Assembly: GCA_002887195.1 (NCBI GenBank)
Contig: PJAB01000954.1
Location: 1 to 18,750 of the forward strand
Length of the DNA: 18,750 nucleotides
Source of the DNA: Chrysochromulina parva
Taxonomy: Eukaryota > Haptophyta > Prymnesiales > Chrysochromulinaceae
Reading direction: 5' to 3'
Shown one piece after another: positions 1 to 8,591 of this stretch. The notes beneath the pieces are model-generated. The model saw only the letters and a list, made by a program, of their open reading frames with translations. It searched no databases and had not been told where the DNA came from. Both the position numbers and the translations under genes were made by a program. Position 1 is the stretch's first letter. Each line of letters starts with the position of its first letter.

Positions 1-44
1 CCCCCCCCCCGGGGGGCCCCCAAACCCCCCCCCCCCCCCCACAT
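1..44. repeat. C/G homopolymer low-complexity stretch
   Basis: Almost pure runs of C with one G run (11-16) and one AAA. It lies just downstream of the bL35 stop, outside any gene. It could form a G-quadruplex on the minus strand, and such homopolymers are prone to length errors in sequencing. Confidence 0.8.
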
Positions 45-90
45 CCCATAGTATGTTTCAACGCATCTCAGTCTTCATTTTAGATTTTTT

Positions 91-837
91 TCAAGCCGTC
101 GCCGCGCCGGCTTTGGCCTTCTTGACTTTCGCCACTTTGGGCTCCGCCGCCTTCCCCTTGGCCAAAAGAGCCAGCTCGGCCGCGGCCACGCGCTCTTTCC
201 AGTCCGCTGGCCGCTCCCAGAGGCGCGAAACTTTCCAACGTGTCGCCGGCTGCGTTGTCGACCCGTACGGCATCAACCGTTTCAGCTTCTTGATGATACG
301 TCTTGTCGTCACAGGGCGGTGCGCCATCTTGCGCAGCGTCTGCCGCCGGCGGGACGTACCCGCCTGCAAGTGCTTCTTACCCGCGGCTTTGTGCATGAAT
401 GTCCCATCGCCCTTTTGGTAGAAGCGCTTCATCGCACCCTTGTGCGTTTTGAGCTTGTACTTGGTCTGAACTCCTGGTCTTTTCAGCTTCGGCTTTGCGC
501 GGATGGGTTGTGCCCGTGCCCCGCCCATCCGCGCGCCACGGCCATCAGCCCCATCCTTCCTGTGACTATGCCGGCGCGCCCCCGATAGCAGCTGCAGCAG
601 AGGTGCCTGCGACGCTCGCCATGGAGCAGCCCCCAGCAACGCTGCCAATGGGCTTGGAGCACCACCCTGCTGCATCTGAGTCCGGAAGGAGGTACCGAGC
701 GGAGGCTGCAGTTTGCCAGCTGCGCGGGTTAGCAGTGTTCGCGAGCAGCCCCCCGAAGCCAGCGATGATGGCAGTGCTGCGCAGCGCGCAAAGATAGGAG
801 CGGCCGCACGGTGGAGCGGCTTCCGCGCGAGGAACAT
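91..837 (-). CDS. Mitochondrial large-subunit ribosomal protein bL35m
   Basis: A 248-aa protein whose middle (residues about 127-192) is a bL35 domain: it contains KLKTHKGAMKRF, the lysine-rich AAGKKHL, the SRRRQTLRKM stretch and the closing KKLKRLMPYG. Bacterial L35 is about 65 aa and binds 23S rRNA in the large subunit. The N-terminus (MFLARKPLHRAAAPIFARCA) is Arg/Ala-rich, lacks acidic residues and has no hydrophobic signal core, as expected of a mitochondrial presequence. A plastid L35 in a complex-plastid alga would need an ER signal, which is absent. Residues about 50-120 form a low-complexity linker, and the C-terminus is a Lys/Ala tail. The frame is open back to a TTG at 885, but ATG 837 is the first methionine and starts the presequence. 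No intron is needed. It is divergent from the coiled-coil gene at 1017, with a 179-bp spacer. Confidence 0.9.
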   Translation of the reverse strand: MFLARKPLHRAAAPIFARCAALPSSLASGGCSRTLLTRAAGKLQPPLGTSFRTQMQQGGAPSPLAALLGAAPWRASQAPLLQLLSGARRHSHRKDGADGRGARMGGARAQPIRAKPKLKRPGVQTKYKLKTHKGAMKRFYQKGDGTFMHKAAGKKHLQAGTSRRRQTLRKMAHRPVTTRRIIKKLKRLMPYGSTTQPATRWKVSRLWERPADWKERVAAAELALLAKGKAAEPKVAKVKKAKAGAATA

Positions 838-1016
838 TTCCACGCGACACCCCTGCTGAGGGTTGGGGGAGAGCGATTCATACAACTCGGCGCTTGACGT
901 TCAACATCTGGCGTTTTTCTCCAACAATACTCGTGAAACCATGAATCTAAATGCTTTTTTGCGTCTGAATAGGTTGTCGCGAGAGTTTCGTCGCGGCACG
1001 ACTCGCGGCACCGGCC
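838..1016. promoter_or_regulatory. Divergent (bidirectional) promoter region
   Basis: A 179-bp spacer between the opposed starts of bL35m (-) and the coiled-coil gene (+), so both promoters and 5' UTRs must lie here or overlap. It includes a relatively A/T-rich patch at about 900-970. I see no TATA box or other named element. The role is inferred from gene orientation only. Confidence 0.4.
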
Positions 1017-3983
1017 ATGCGTCGCACCGGCCTGTCAGCCGATGCTGCCAGAGCCCGGCAGCTCGCCCAAGTGCTCGACGCGCGTCGCGCAGCCTTTGAC
1101 AAGCGCTGCACCGATGTGACGCAGAAGTGGAAAACGGCCGCAACCGAGGTTCCGTCTGAGGATGATGACATCATCGCACTGCCACCGCTGCCGCCGCTGG
1201 CCGACGAGTTCAGTTTGAAGGAGCTGTTCAAGGAGCCCATAGTAACGCCAGCGTTCACGGAGCGGCAGCTCACATCGGCCACGTCGCCCACATCCCTCAA
1301 TCAGCTCGCACCATCTCCAGCCGACGACGGAGAGCCGACGGAAACGGACCATGTGGAGCCAACGAGCTCGCCGACGACGGAGAGTGTCGACCGTGAGCAG
1401 GTCGACGTCGCGCTGCTGCGGGAGCTGCACGAGGCTGTTGATGCGATAGCGGCCGATCTGGACGCACCGCTCGCCCCGCCTGCAACACCGGCGAGCACGC
1501 CGGAAGCGACACTGCCTATACCGCCACGTGCCCGTTCCACAGTGCCCTCGATGTGGACGGTTGGCCGCGGCGATGGCGGCTCTTCAGCACCGGCGGAGCC
1601 CAGTGTGGTGCCAGCTGCGCCTGCGGGGGTGCGCCAGAGCGGCGGTGGCCTGCAGCCCGCCTCGCGGGCTGTGGCGCACGAGCCCAAGGGCTGTGGGGTT
1701 TCGTTTGGTCCCAAGGGCAGTGGAGCGCGCGCTCTTCTGGAGAGGCTGCAGCAGGTGCACGCAGCGCACAGGGCGCAGCGCGCGCTGCTGCGCCAAGGCT
1801 ACCAGCAGACGGTGGGCGCACTCTCGCGCATGCATTCCGCCGCGCTCGCCGAGGCGAACGCGGCGGCGCACCGTCGCACCGCTGAGCTCGCGATGATCTC
1901 CCGCCAACATGAGACGCTCGCTGCCGACGTCGAGGCGCGTATAGCGGAGCAAGTGGCTGCACGCACCTCTGAGCTTGAGCGCCAGGCGTCGGAGCTGCAG
2001 GCGCGGCTCTCGCGGATCGAGGGCGAGCGCGCGCTCGCCCACGAGCAGCTCGTCGAGGCGCGCGACGCCAAGCGTGACGCGCTCGAGCGAGCCCAACGGG
2101 CGAACGCCGACTGCCGCGCCGCCGAAGAGTACGCCGACCTGCGTGCTCGCCAGCGTCTTGAGCTCGAGAGGCGAGATGAGGATCGACGGCGGGAGTACGA
2201 GTGCGTATTGGAGCGCGAGGCGCACCGCGAAGAGCGTTCGCAGCTTGCGGTGCGTCTCGAGACCCTCGCTGTCGAGTTGGAGGCCGCAGAGAGTGCCCTC
2301 GCGAGCTCGATGGCCTCTGCTGCTCAGACGGTGCAAAGGTCGGCTGCCGAATTGGAGGCGGCGCGCATGGCTGAGCGGCAAGCGATGCGGCAGATGGCCG
2401 CGGACCGCGAGGCCACCGAGGCCGCCGTGGCTACCGCCGACGTGGCGAGGAAGCAGGCAGACGCCGAAACCGCTGCGGCATCGCAAGTCCGCCGACGTTG
2501 GGCAGAGGCGCTGCGGGAGGCAGTGCTTGAGGCGGAAGCTCGCGGCGCAGCGGCGGCCGAAGCTCGGGCGGCCGAGGCGGTCGCGGCGGCCGAAGCTCGG
2601 GCGGCCGAGGCGGTCGCGGCGGCCGAAGCTCGGGCGGCCGAGGCGGTCGCGGCGGCCGAAGCGCGGGCGGCCGAGGCGGTCGCGGCGGCCGAAGCGCGGG
2701 CGGCCGAGGTGATCACGGCGGCCGAGGCCGAGGTCGCAGTGGCGCGCACGGCGTGTGAGGCGGTCGAGCGGGAGAGGGCAGCAGCGGAGAGCTACATTGA
2801 GGAGCAGCGGGCGGCCCATGCTCACCAACTCGCCACCCTAGCCGCACTGCCCCACGAGCCCCCAGCTCCGCCCGCGCCAGTGGCGTCGTCTCGTGCGCGA
2901 GGGGCGCTGCCGGCAGTGGCGGTGGCGGCGGTGACCTCGAGTGCCTCGGAGCGCCGTGGTGGCGCTTGGGACGCTCTACTTGTCGGGCAGACGGCTCCTG
3001 CCGGGGGGTGGACACCGGTCTTGGGTCCTGCGCCCGAAGGTGCCGCTCCGCCGACGCCTTCGGCCGCTACCTCGAGTGCACCCGGAGCCCCGCCCTGGCC
3101 AACTGGTTCGTCAGCCGCAGTGCAGCTCGCGCCCGTGAACCGTTCGTCAGAGATGCCCGAACCTCGAGACTCTATCTCCAGCCGTCTCGAAGCGTTGGGC
3201 TGTTTCGGGCCTGGCCCGCTCCCCGCGGGCAAAACCGGCGGCACAGCCGGTGGCACAGGCAGTGGCACCGCCAGCGGCACCGCGGGCACGTCGAGTTGGG
3301 CCGCCATCGACGTCTTCTCCTCCGCCACTGCGGCCGCCGGCGAAGGCGGCAGGCCCTCGACGTTCGCCTCGGACGCCGCTCTCCTTGCAGAGGCCCTTGC
3401 GCTCGGCTTCGATGAATGGAGTGACGTGGCGTCCCGCGGCGGCGACCGCGACCGCGACGGCCACAGCACCGAGGGTGCCTTCGGAGAAGCCGAGGAGGCA
3501 CCGAGGCGTGTGCGGCCTCTGCCCTCCCCGGGCAGCAGCATGCCCCGCGCGCACGACGTCGCACTGGCTCCAAACCCCCATGCACTCCCCTCATTACCCT
3601 CATCAGACGGATGGATGCACCACGGCCAGTCGGCCTATCAGACGAGCTGGGACGAGATTGAGGAGCTCGTTGGTGCTGGCGGCGGTGGCGGAGGCGGCGG
3701 CGGGGGCGGCGGGGGGTATGGCGGCGGTTTCACAATCCGTTCACCGCTGCCGTCGGCCTCGCCCGCGCATCGAAGCAGCGCGGCGGTGGTGGACTCGCGA
3801 GTCGGTCACCAGCGTGCGCTCCCCGCGCGTCGTCCGACTGCGCCGCCCACTCCTGCGCGCGAGCCGGCCGCGTCGCCGCGCCGCAACTATGCTGCCTTGC
3901 TCGACGAGTACATGTCTGGTGGAGGAGGGCGCGGCGCAGTCGGTCGCCAGCCAGCGGGCCGAGTGGGGGCTTCAAGACGTTGA
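1017..3983 (+). CDS. Large Ala-rich coiled-coil protein, family unknown
   Basis: An uninterrupted 988-aa frame from ATG 1017. Regions in order: a short basic helix (1-40); an acidic, Pro/Ser/Thr-rich disordered stretch (about 45-225); a long charged coiled coil (about 235-610); then a Pro/Ser/Gly-rich disordered tail with Gly/Thr repeats near 740-760, a polyglycine run (about 886-905) and a short helix NYAALLDEYM close to the C-terminus. Inside the coil, residues 512-566 are five near-identical 11-residue repeats (AAAEARAAEAV). There is no signal peptide, membrane segment or catalytic motif. The architecture (long coil between disordered arms) is typical of cytoskeletal, centrosomal or scaffold proteins, but no family is recognised. 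The choice of frame is supported by heptad-rich composition, whereas the opposing frames are Arg/Gly low complexity. Confidence 0.8.
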   Translation: MRRTGLSADAARARQLAQVLDARRAAFDKRCTDVTQKWKTAATEVPSEDDDIIALPPLPPLADEFSLKELFKEPIVTPAFTERQLTSATSPTSLNQLAPSPADDGEPTETDHVEPTSSPTTESVDREQVDVALLRELHEAVDAIAADLDAPLAPPATPASTPEATLPIPPRARSTVPSMWTVGRGDGGSSAPAEPSVVPAAPAGVRQSGGGLQPASRAVAHEPKGCGVSFGPKGSGARALLERLQQVHAAHRAQRALLRQGYQQTVGALSRMHSAALAEANAAAHRRTAELAMISRQHETLAADVEARIAEQVAARTSELERQASELQARLSRIEGERALAHEQLVEARDAKRDALERAQRANADCRAAEEYADLRARQRLELERRDEDRRREYECVLEREAHREERSQLAVRLETLAVELEAAESALASSMASAAQTVQRSAAELEAARMAERQAMRQMAADREATEAAVATADVARKQADAETAAASQVRRRWAEALREAVLEAEARGAAAAEARAAEAVAAAEARAAEAVAAAEARAAEAVAAAEARAAEAVAAAEARAAEVITAAEAEVAVARTACEAVERERAAAESYIEEQRAAHAHQLATLAALPHEPPAPPAPVASSRARGALPAVAVAAVTSSASERRGGAWDALLVGQTAPAGGWTPVLGPAPEGAAPPTPSAATSSAPGAPPWPTGSSAAVQLAPVNRSSEMPEPRDSISSRLEALGCFGPGPLPAGKTGGTAGGTGSGTASGTAGTSSWAAIDVFSSATAAAGEGGRPSTFASDAALLAEALALGFDEWSDVASRGGDRDRDGHSTEGAFGEAEEAPRRVRPLPSPGSSMPRAHDVALAPNPHALPSLPSSDGWMHHGQSAYQTSWDEIEELVGAGGGGGGGGGGGGGYGGGFTIRSPLPSASPAHRSSAAVVDSRVGHQRALPARRPTAPPTPAREPAASPRRNYAALLDEYMSGGGGRGAVGRQPAGRVGASRR
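2550..2714 (+). repeat. 33-bp tandem repeat, 5 copies, in frame in the coiled coil
   Basis: Five head-to-tail 33-bp units (2550, 2583, 2616, 2649, 2682), each encoding AAAEARAAEAV; the fifth ends EVI. The first three carry the codon GCT where units four and five carry GCG, and the rest is virtually identical, which indicates recent expansion. The unit is a multiple of three, so copy-number change keeps the frame. Confidence 0.95.
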
Positions 3984-4963
3984 AGCACGCCCAGCCATCC
4001 CTCCCTACCGGCGGGTGACGAACAAAAACGCGACGAGCTATCATGCACGCTGAACGCACGCACGCAAACTGCGAAGGCGGGAAGGGGCCGGCTCGGGCAC
4101 GCTCTCATTACCCTCATTACCCTCATTACCCTCATTAGGCGGGAAGGGGCCGGCTCGGGCCGGCTTGGGCAAGCTCACTCAATAGGGGCGTGGTAGCTGC
4201 GCCGGGTATACGACGGTCGGGGGGGCGAACCTGCAGCTGCGCATCTCTCTTCTCGGGTCGCTGTGGCCTCAGACACTCTTAGATGAGAGCCGCTCGTCCT
4301 CCGAACTGGGTGCTTTTGAGTCTAGAGACGTCAGATGTCGACAAACGAGAGCGCGCCGGCGGGCGTCCCGGCGGACCGGCCCATCGAGTGGCGGCCAGAG
4401 CGGACGGACGACGGAGGGTAACTGTGTATCCATGTATGCGTGCGCGACCCGCGCCGCGGGGTTCTTCTGTGCCCGGGCCGCGCGCGCGTCGTCATCCGCC
4501 GGCGGCCCCCCGCGTCGCCGCGACGTTCACGTTGCGGCGTCGGCGCGACCCGCCCCCGTCGCCGTCCCCGACCCGGGACCGGCGGCTAGAATTTGCAATT
4601 TCAGGTAGAATAAGGTCGATTGACGACAAGTTTGAACACACAGGAGACAGGTGACAGGTGCCGGCCGGATCTTTATAATATGGCAACATAAACACACACG
4701 CATCGAACATGTCTGAGCGCACACACTCGGATTGTATTTGTACACGAGTCGAACTACTATTTACACGAGACGTCCGGCGGGTGATGCACATACACTGCAC
4801 ACGCCCCGCGCCTGTCTTCAAGTTGAACTGCGGCCGGGTGCGCAAGCGTAGTGCACTGTAGCGCCTCCCAGCCGTCTGAGTCCTTGTCCGCAGCCACACA
4901 CGTTTTGTATGTTCGCCCGTCGCGCTCAGCAGTAAGCCGAGACTGAAAGCGTGGACGTCGTCT
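3984..4963. other. Convergent intergenic spacer without a supported gene
   Basis: About 980 bp between the stops of the + coiled-coil gene and the - membrane RING gene. It should hold both 3' UTRs. It contains the short repeats at 4076-4160 and a very GC-rich patch (about 4340-4590), followed by a more AT-rich part (about 4590-4800). Open frames of 120-135 aa exist on both strands but show Arg-rich, non-protein-like composition and no motif. I found no rRNA, tRNA or snRNA signature here. Confidence 0.6.
4076..4160. repeat. 23-bp direct repeat pair flanking a (CTCATTACC)4 tandem
   Basis: A 23-bp sequence beginning GGCGGGAAGGGGCCGG occurs at 4076-4098 and again at 4138-4160. Between them are four 9-bp units CTCATTACC (4104, 4113, 4122, 4131; the last ends AGG). 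The same 9-mer occurs once in the upstream coding sequence at 3590-3598. It is not a telomere repeat. Confidence 0.9.
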
Positions 4964-6602
4964 TCAAGCTGTTACGCTGCTCTTGCTCTCTTCCACAGGC
5001 AGCGCTGCGGAGAGCGGATCGAGGGTGAAGCTGCGAGCATCCACCTCCTCCCGCGCGTCGTCGTCTGCCGCCTCGGCCTGCGTCGTGCATGTACTCTGGG
5101 CCTCGCCATCTGGATGCATCGGCCGTTGACCCCAACGGGCCTCGTCATCTGGATGCATCGGCCATGGGCCCCGTCTCTGGGCCCCTTGATTCGGCACCGG
5201 GCACAGACCACACAGGAAGTCTACGCCCGACGCCGATGCATCGGCGGGCGTCGCCGACACGTCGTCGCTGTCAGAGTCTGCGAGGTCTCTGCGCCCATAG
5301 CTGCGCTCATCGAAGTTGAAGCCCGTGTTGAGGTTTGCTGCTGCTGCGGCCTCCTCCCCCTGCTCGATGAGTGCGGCGCGCTCGCGATCGATCATGCGCC
5401 TCGTCGCGCGTTGAACGGCTGGGCTCGGCGCGAGCCCGTTGCGGGCAGGACGGCGCGGGATGAGCATCCGCTTGCACAGAGGGCACGAGGCAGCGATCCC
5501 TTGGCGCAGGATCCACGAGTCGATGCAGTCCTTGCAAAACTCATGCATGCACGGCAACAGTCGCACCTCCTCTCCCTCGCCAAACTCACCGAGGCAGATG
5601 GAGCACGTGGGTCCCTCGTCCCCGCCATCGCCGCTCTCGCCGCCGTCGGCCGGCGTGGGCGGCATCACGAAGCGGCGACACGGTAGCGATGAGATGGCCT
5701 TGCGCACGCGGCGCACGTCTTCGTTGCGCGCGCGCAGCTCGACGTAGTAGCAGGCGCTCAGGTACCAAAAGTAGATGGCGAGCCCTGCCACGGCGGCGAG
5801 CAACACCCACCCCAGCACGGACATGAGCACACAGGCGTCCGACGTCCAGAGAAGCTTGATCACCAACTCGCCGAGCGGTGTCGAGTCGACGACCTCGGAG
5901 ACCGAGCACTCCGAGGGACGCTCGGTCGCAAAGACGATGGTGATCATGAGCAGCAGCAGCCCAAAGGTCCCTACCAGGCTGAGCGATGCCAATTCACTCG
6001 AACGCTGGACGGAAACCAGCCCAAGCACCGCGTTGAGCAGGAACAGTGTTATGGAGACCCCGCGGAGCATCGGCGTTCCCGTGGCCTTATCCTCCCCGGG
6101 CACCCGATAGAGCGTCTGCGGTGCAAGCACAGGCGTGATCAGCAAGTGAGACAGCTGATGGACGCCGCCTGCACGGGGGGCGCAGCAGCAGCGGAGCGGC
6201 AGAGCGCGCGCGCACATAAAGCCAAAAGACCCCCGAAAGGAACTGCATGCCCACGAAGATGAGCATAGCCTCGCGCAGGCCGAAGCAGAAGGCGAACGAC
6301 GTGGCTGGTCGGAAACGGTAGCCGAAGATCTCGATGACACCCATTAACCTCCGACCTCCGTCCAGGGCGGGGTCCTCGTCATAGCGAGACTGGTCAGGGT
6401 CGTACTCCTCCTCAGCATCGTCCTCGAAGCCTGAACGGCCTGCGTACCGCGTCTCTGTTGCTGGCGGCTCTGAATCCGGCAGGTCTGCAGCTGTCGGCAG
6501 AGGCAGCGTTGATAGCGGCCCTCTCGATTCGGGTGTGGAGGAAGACGTGGCAGCCGCTCCGAGGAGCGGATTATCCATGGTTTCTGTGGCAGTGATGTTC
6601 AT
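4964..6602 (-). CDS. Four-helix membrane RING-type E3 ubiquitin ligase (spliced)
   Basis: Exons 6602-6216 and 6115-4964 join in phase 0 to give 512 aa. An acidic, Pro-rich N-terminal tail (1-95) is followed by about four hydrophobic helices (about 102-128, 146-166, 174-192, 224-252). A C-terminal RING follows, with ligands C300, C303, C318, H320, C323, C326, C340 and C343 (C3HC4, RING-HC), then a disordered acidic tail. The family transfers ubiquitin from an E2 to substrates; the helices place it in an endomembrane with the RING presumably cytosolic. The layout (membrane helices then RING) resembles the plant At1g12760-type E3 group, but that is similarity of architecture only. Splicing is needed because the first helix lies in exon 1 and the rest in exon 2, in different frames. 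Start ATG 6602 is the first methionine; M9 is an alternative. Residues 447-467 hold an imperfect repeat around PMHPD. Confidence 0.85.
5098..5163 (-). repeat. 27-bp imperfect direct repeat in the RING C-terminal tail
   Basis: Copies at 5098-5124 and 5137-5163 differ at one base, giving a 39-bp (13-residue) period. On the coding strand they encode PMHPDDEA and PMHPDGEA within the disordered tail, which points to a recent in-frame duplication. Confidence 0.9.
6116..6215 (-). other. Intron (100 bp, GT-AG) of the membrane RING gene
   Basis: On the minus strand the donor is TTTAT|GTGCGC at 6215 and the acceptor CACCGCAG|ACG ends at 6116. A good branch-point match, TGCTGATCAC, lies about 25 nt upstream of the acceptor. 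Removal joins FWLY to TLYRVPGEDK in phase 0. An alternative acceptor (CATCAG|CTG, upstream) would also keep phase and add 13 residues, but it leaves no branch point. Confidence 0.8.
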
Positions 6603-6796
6603 GGTTCCATTGAGCAGCGCCCTTGCAGGCTTTCACGAATCGGAGGACCCGAACATGAGGGGGATTTTCACTTCCGCAACCTCGTTTGAGCGGCCAACCT
6701 GCGAGAAGGTTAGGTTGCATGAGAAGATTCGCCCTCGAGTTTCACACCTTTCGGAAGACCTGTGTTCGAGCAGCACAGCAGCGACCGCAGCGGGCA
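6603..6796. promoter_or_regulatory. Divergent promoter region, RING gene / syntaxin gene
   Basis: A 194-bp spacer between opposed start codons. Both promoters are expected here or overlapping the 5' ends. In the syntaxin direction there is an in-frame upstream ATG at 6719 and an open frame back to 6686, so part of this may be 5' UTR. No named core element was seen. Confidence 0.35.
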
Positions 6797-7543
6797 ATGG
6801 ATCCATTCCGCGCGGTGCAAGACGAGGTCACGGCATCCTTCAATAGCGTGCAGGCCGATATCCAGAAGTGGCAGAAGCTGAGCACAAAGTCGCCCAAGCA
6901 TGAGCCGATGCGCCAGCGCATCATGAGCCGAGTCTCCGAGTTGCAAGTCGACCTGCAGGACATGCAGGCCACCATCGACATTGCCCTGAAGGACCCTACA
7001 AAATTTGCGCTCACGCCCTCGGAGCTCATGGCGCGGCAGTCGTTCGTGCGCGACCTGCAGGCGCACGTGAACGACTCGCGAGACCTGCTCGAGCCCACGC
7101 CCGCGGCCGCCGGCCGCCTTGCGGCCAAGGCGGCAGTGACCAATGCCGACCGGAGCGACCTGTTCGCAAGCCGAGCGGGTGCAGCCGAATCGGGCGGGAC
7201 CAAACGCGACCAAGCGGCGTGGGCTGACAACGAGGCCACGTTGCAGCAGCAGCAGCAGCACCGCGAGGCCATCATAGACAATCAGGACCAGGAGCTCGGC
7301 GTGCTCGGGAATGCGCTCGATCGGCTTGGCGCGATGAGCAAAGTGATAAATGAGGAACTAAAAACGCAGGGCAAGGAGCTCGATGCCCTCGGAGGCGACA
7401 TGGACCAGACGAGCAGCAAGATGAAACAGGCGGAGGATATAATGAAAAAAATGCTTAAGCAGAAGGACCGGGGAAAGTTCTGCGCCATCTTCGTGCTCTC
7501 TGTCGTGCTCATCTTGCTTCTGTATGCTGTCGTGGCGTGGTGA
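6797..7543 (+). CDS. Syntaxin-6/SYP61-like Qc-SNARE
   Basis: A 248-aa tail-anchored SNARE, close to the usual length of syntaxin 6 or SYP61 (about 245-255 aa). The N-terminus MDPFRAVQDEV and the following helices (1-95) match the syntaxin-6 N-terminal three-helix domain (DPF...V..EV). Residues about 156-222 are the SNARE motif, with heptad hydrophobics and the central zero-layer glutamine at Q191 (in ELKTQGKEL), so it is a Q-SNARE. Residues about 227-247 are the single C-terminal transmembrane anchor. The family acts in trans-Golgi network and endosome membrane fusion. The frame extends upstream to 6686 with another ATG at 6719, but ATG 6797 aligns exactly with the family N-terminus. Five CAG codons (7244-7258) lie just before the SNARE helix. 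No intron is seen. Confidence 0.93.
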   Translation: MDPFRAVQDEVTASFNSVQADIQKWQKLSTKSPKHEPMRQRIMSRVSELQVDLQDMQATIDIALKDPTKFALTPSELMARQSFVRDLQAHVNDSRDLLEPTPAAAGRLAAKAAVTNADRSDLFASRAGAAESGGTKRDQAAWADNEATLQQQQQHREAIIDNQDQELGVLGNALDRLGAMSKVINEELKTQGKELDALGGDMDQTSSKMKQAEDIMKKMLKQKDRGKFCAIFVLSVVLILLLYAVVAW

Positions 7544-8543
7544 AGCCGGGCCGACTTCGTTCGCCTCGATGTGAGTAGGCCGCTCCGCAGTACGACGATA
7601 TACTTTGGTGATTCAGCCGGAGGCTCACCCTCGCCTTTCCGCCATGGCTGGGCTCGCCGGCGGGCCAGTGGCCCGTCTCGCCAAGTCTCGCCGCGTCTCG
7701 GCTCTCGCGCGGGATCATTGTAATGTCAGTGAGTACGTGTGTGCCCACCTGTTGTGCGCATCAGTGTGTTTGTCCCCTGTTTGCTGAACTGCAATAGCCA
7801 ATATCTCAAGAATTCGTTCTTATGACAGAGTCAGTTATGATATTAATGATATCGTTTTACCACGTCGCGGCGCCGCCCGACCGCGCGTCTCGCGCGGCCG
7901 CGGGGGCGTCGCGTCGCCTCTCGCCACGTGTGCGCTGCCTGTTGGCATGTTTACTTACTTACTTACTTACTTGCGTCTTGGTCTTCGGGGTTCCGCCCAC
8001 CACCCGCGCGGGCCGGCGGGCCCCGGGGCGCTCCCGGCGCGCGTGCCGTGTCGCTTCGGCTGACCGGTGCACGCACGCGCGCACAGCCAACTTACGTTCT
8101 CGTCTTACTGGACTCTGCGTCTGCACTCGCCGCACCTCGCTCCATTGCCATGCCATCAGATCGTATCTCGGATAAATCTCGGATCATCTCCTCGCGTATC
8201 GCCCGCCCACCGTCCTCATGACTAGACCCCCATCGGCCGCCGTTAGGCCACCGTCTGCTGCTGCCACCGCCCCCCGCTCCCTGTAAAGTCAACTTAGAAG
8301 TAGAGTCAGACCCATCGAATCGAGCCCACAGAGGATCGCGCACAGCCCAAGGCGCCCGGGCGCTCCTGTGAACGCTCCTGTGAACCACAGGCGCGGCGGC
8401 GAGCAGCCTGTTGAGCAGCCCGTCCACGCCCCAGGATTGAGGCACCCCTGGCGGCTTGAGGCGCCCGCCCGACTAGAGTGCCTGCTGCTGCTCCGCGGCC
8501 GCGCGCGTAAATGCCTGATTGCATGCTGTCACCTGATTGCATG
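7544..8543. other. Convergent intergenic spacer without a supported gene
   Basis: About 1 kb between the stops of the syntaxin (+) and RING-H2 (-) genes. It contains a (TTAC)5 run (7951-7970), a 12-bp tandem duplication CGCTCCTGTGAA (8361-8384) and, next to the RING-H2 stop, the duplicated segment at 8490-8591. Short frames here are low-complexity Arg/Ser/Pro and lack motifs. No RNA gene was recognised. Confidence 0.6.
7951..7970. repeat. (TTAC)5 microsatellite
   Basis: Five perfect TTAC units plus a partial TT in noncoding sequence downstream of the syntaxin gene. Confidence 0.95.
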
Positions 8544-8591
8544 CTAATTGCCTCCTGATTGCTCCGCGGCCGCGCGCGCGTATGCCTCCTC
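8490..8591. repeat. Imperfect 71-bp tandem duplication at the RING-H2 3' end
   Basis: GCTCCGCGGCCGCGCGCG occurs at 8490-8507 and 8561-8578, each followed by a related TA(A)ATGCC stretch. The interval between holds CCTGATTGCATGCT twice (8514-8527 and 8532-8545) and a third partial copy (8554-8562). The stop codon of the RING-H2 gene (8544-8546) lies inside the duplicated interval. Confidence 0.85.

Noticed and set aside
91..837. bL35 as a plastid ribosomal protein
   Set aside because: The N-terminus lacks an ER signal hydrophobic core, which a complex-plastid protein would need; it fits a mitochondrial presequence. Not excluded if the host had a primary plastid.
1584..2828. A 414-aa open frame on the minus strand opposite the coiled-coil gene, with LGRPRFGRRDR-type repeats
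   Set aside because: It is the antisense reading of the Ala/Glu coil and its 33-bp repeats in GC-rich DNA. Composition is Arg/Gly/Leu low complexity with no domain, while the + frame has clear coiled-coil periodicity and a longer ORF.
4104..4139. CTCATTACC array considered as telomere-like sequence
   Set aside because: The unit is 9 bp and does not match TTAGGG or TTTAGGG types; only four copies occur between ordinary genes.
4283..4899. Open frames of 123 aa (+) and 135 aa (-) in the convergent spacer
   Set aside because: Arg/Pro/Ser-rich, overlapping on opposite strands, no motif and no splice links; best read as 3' UTR and spacer.
7605..7787. Small + frame (60 aa) after the syntaxin stop
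   Set aside because: No homology or motif; it starts at a GC-rich patch within the probable 3' UTR and ends in Cys/Val low complexity.
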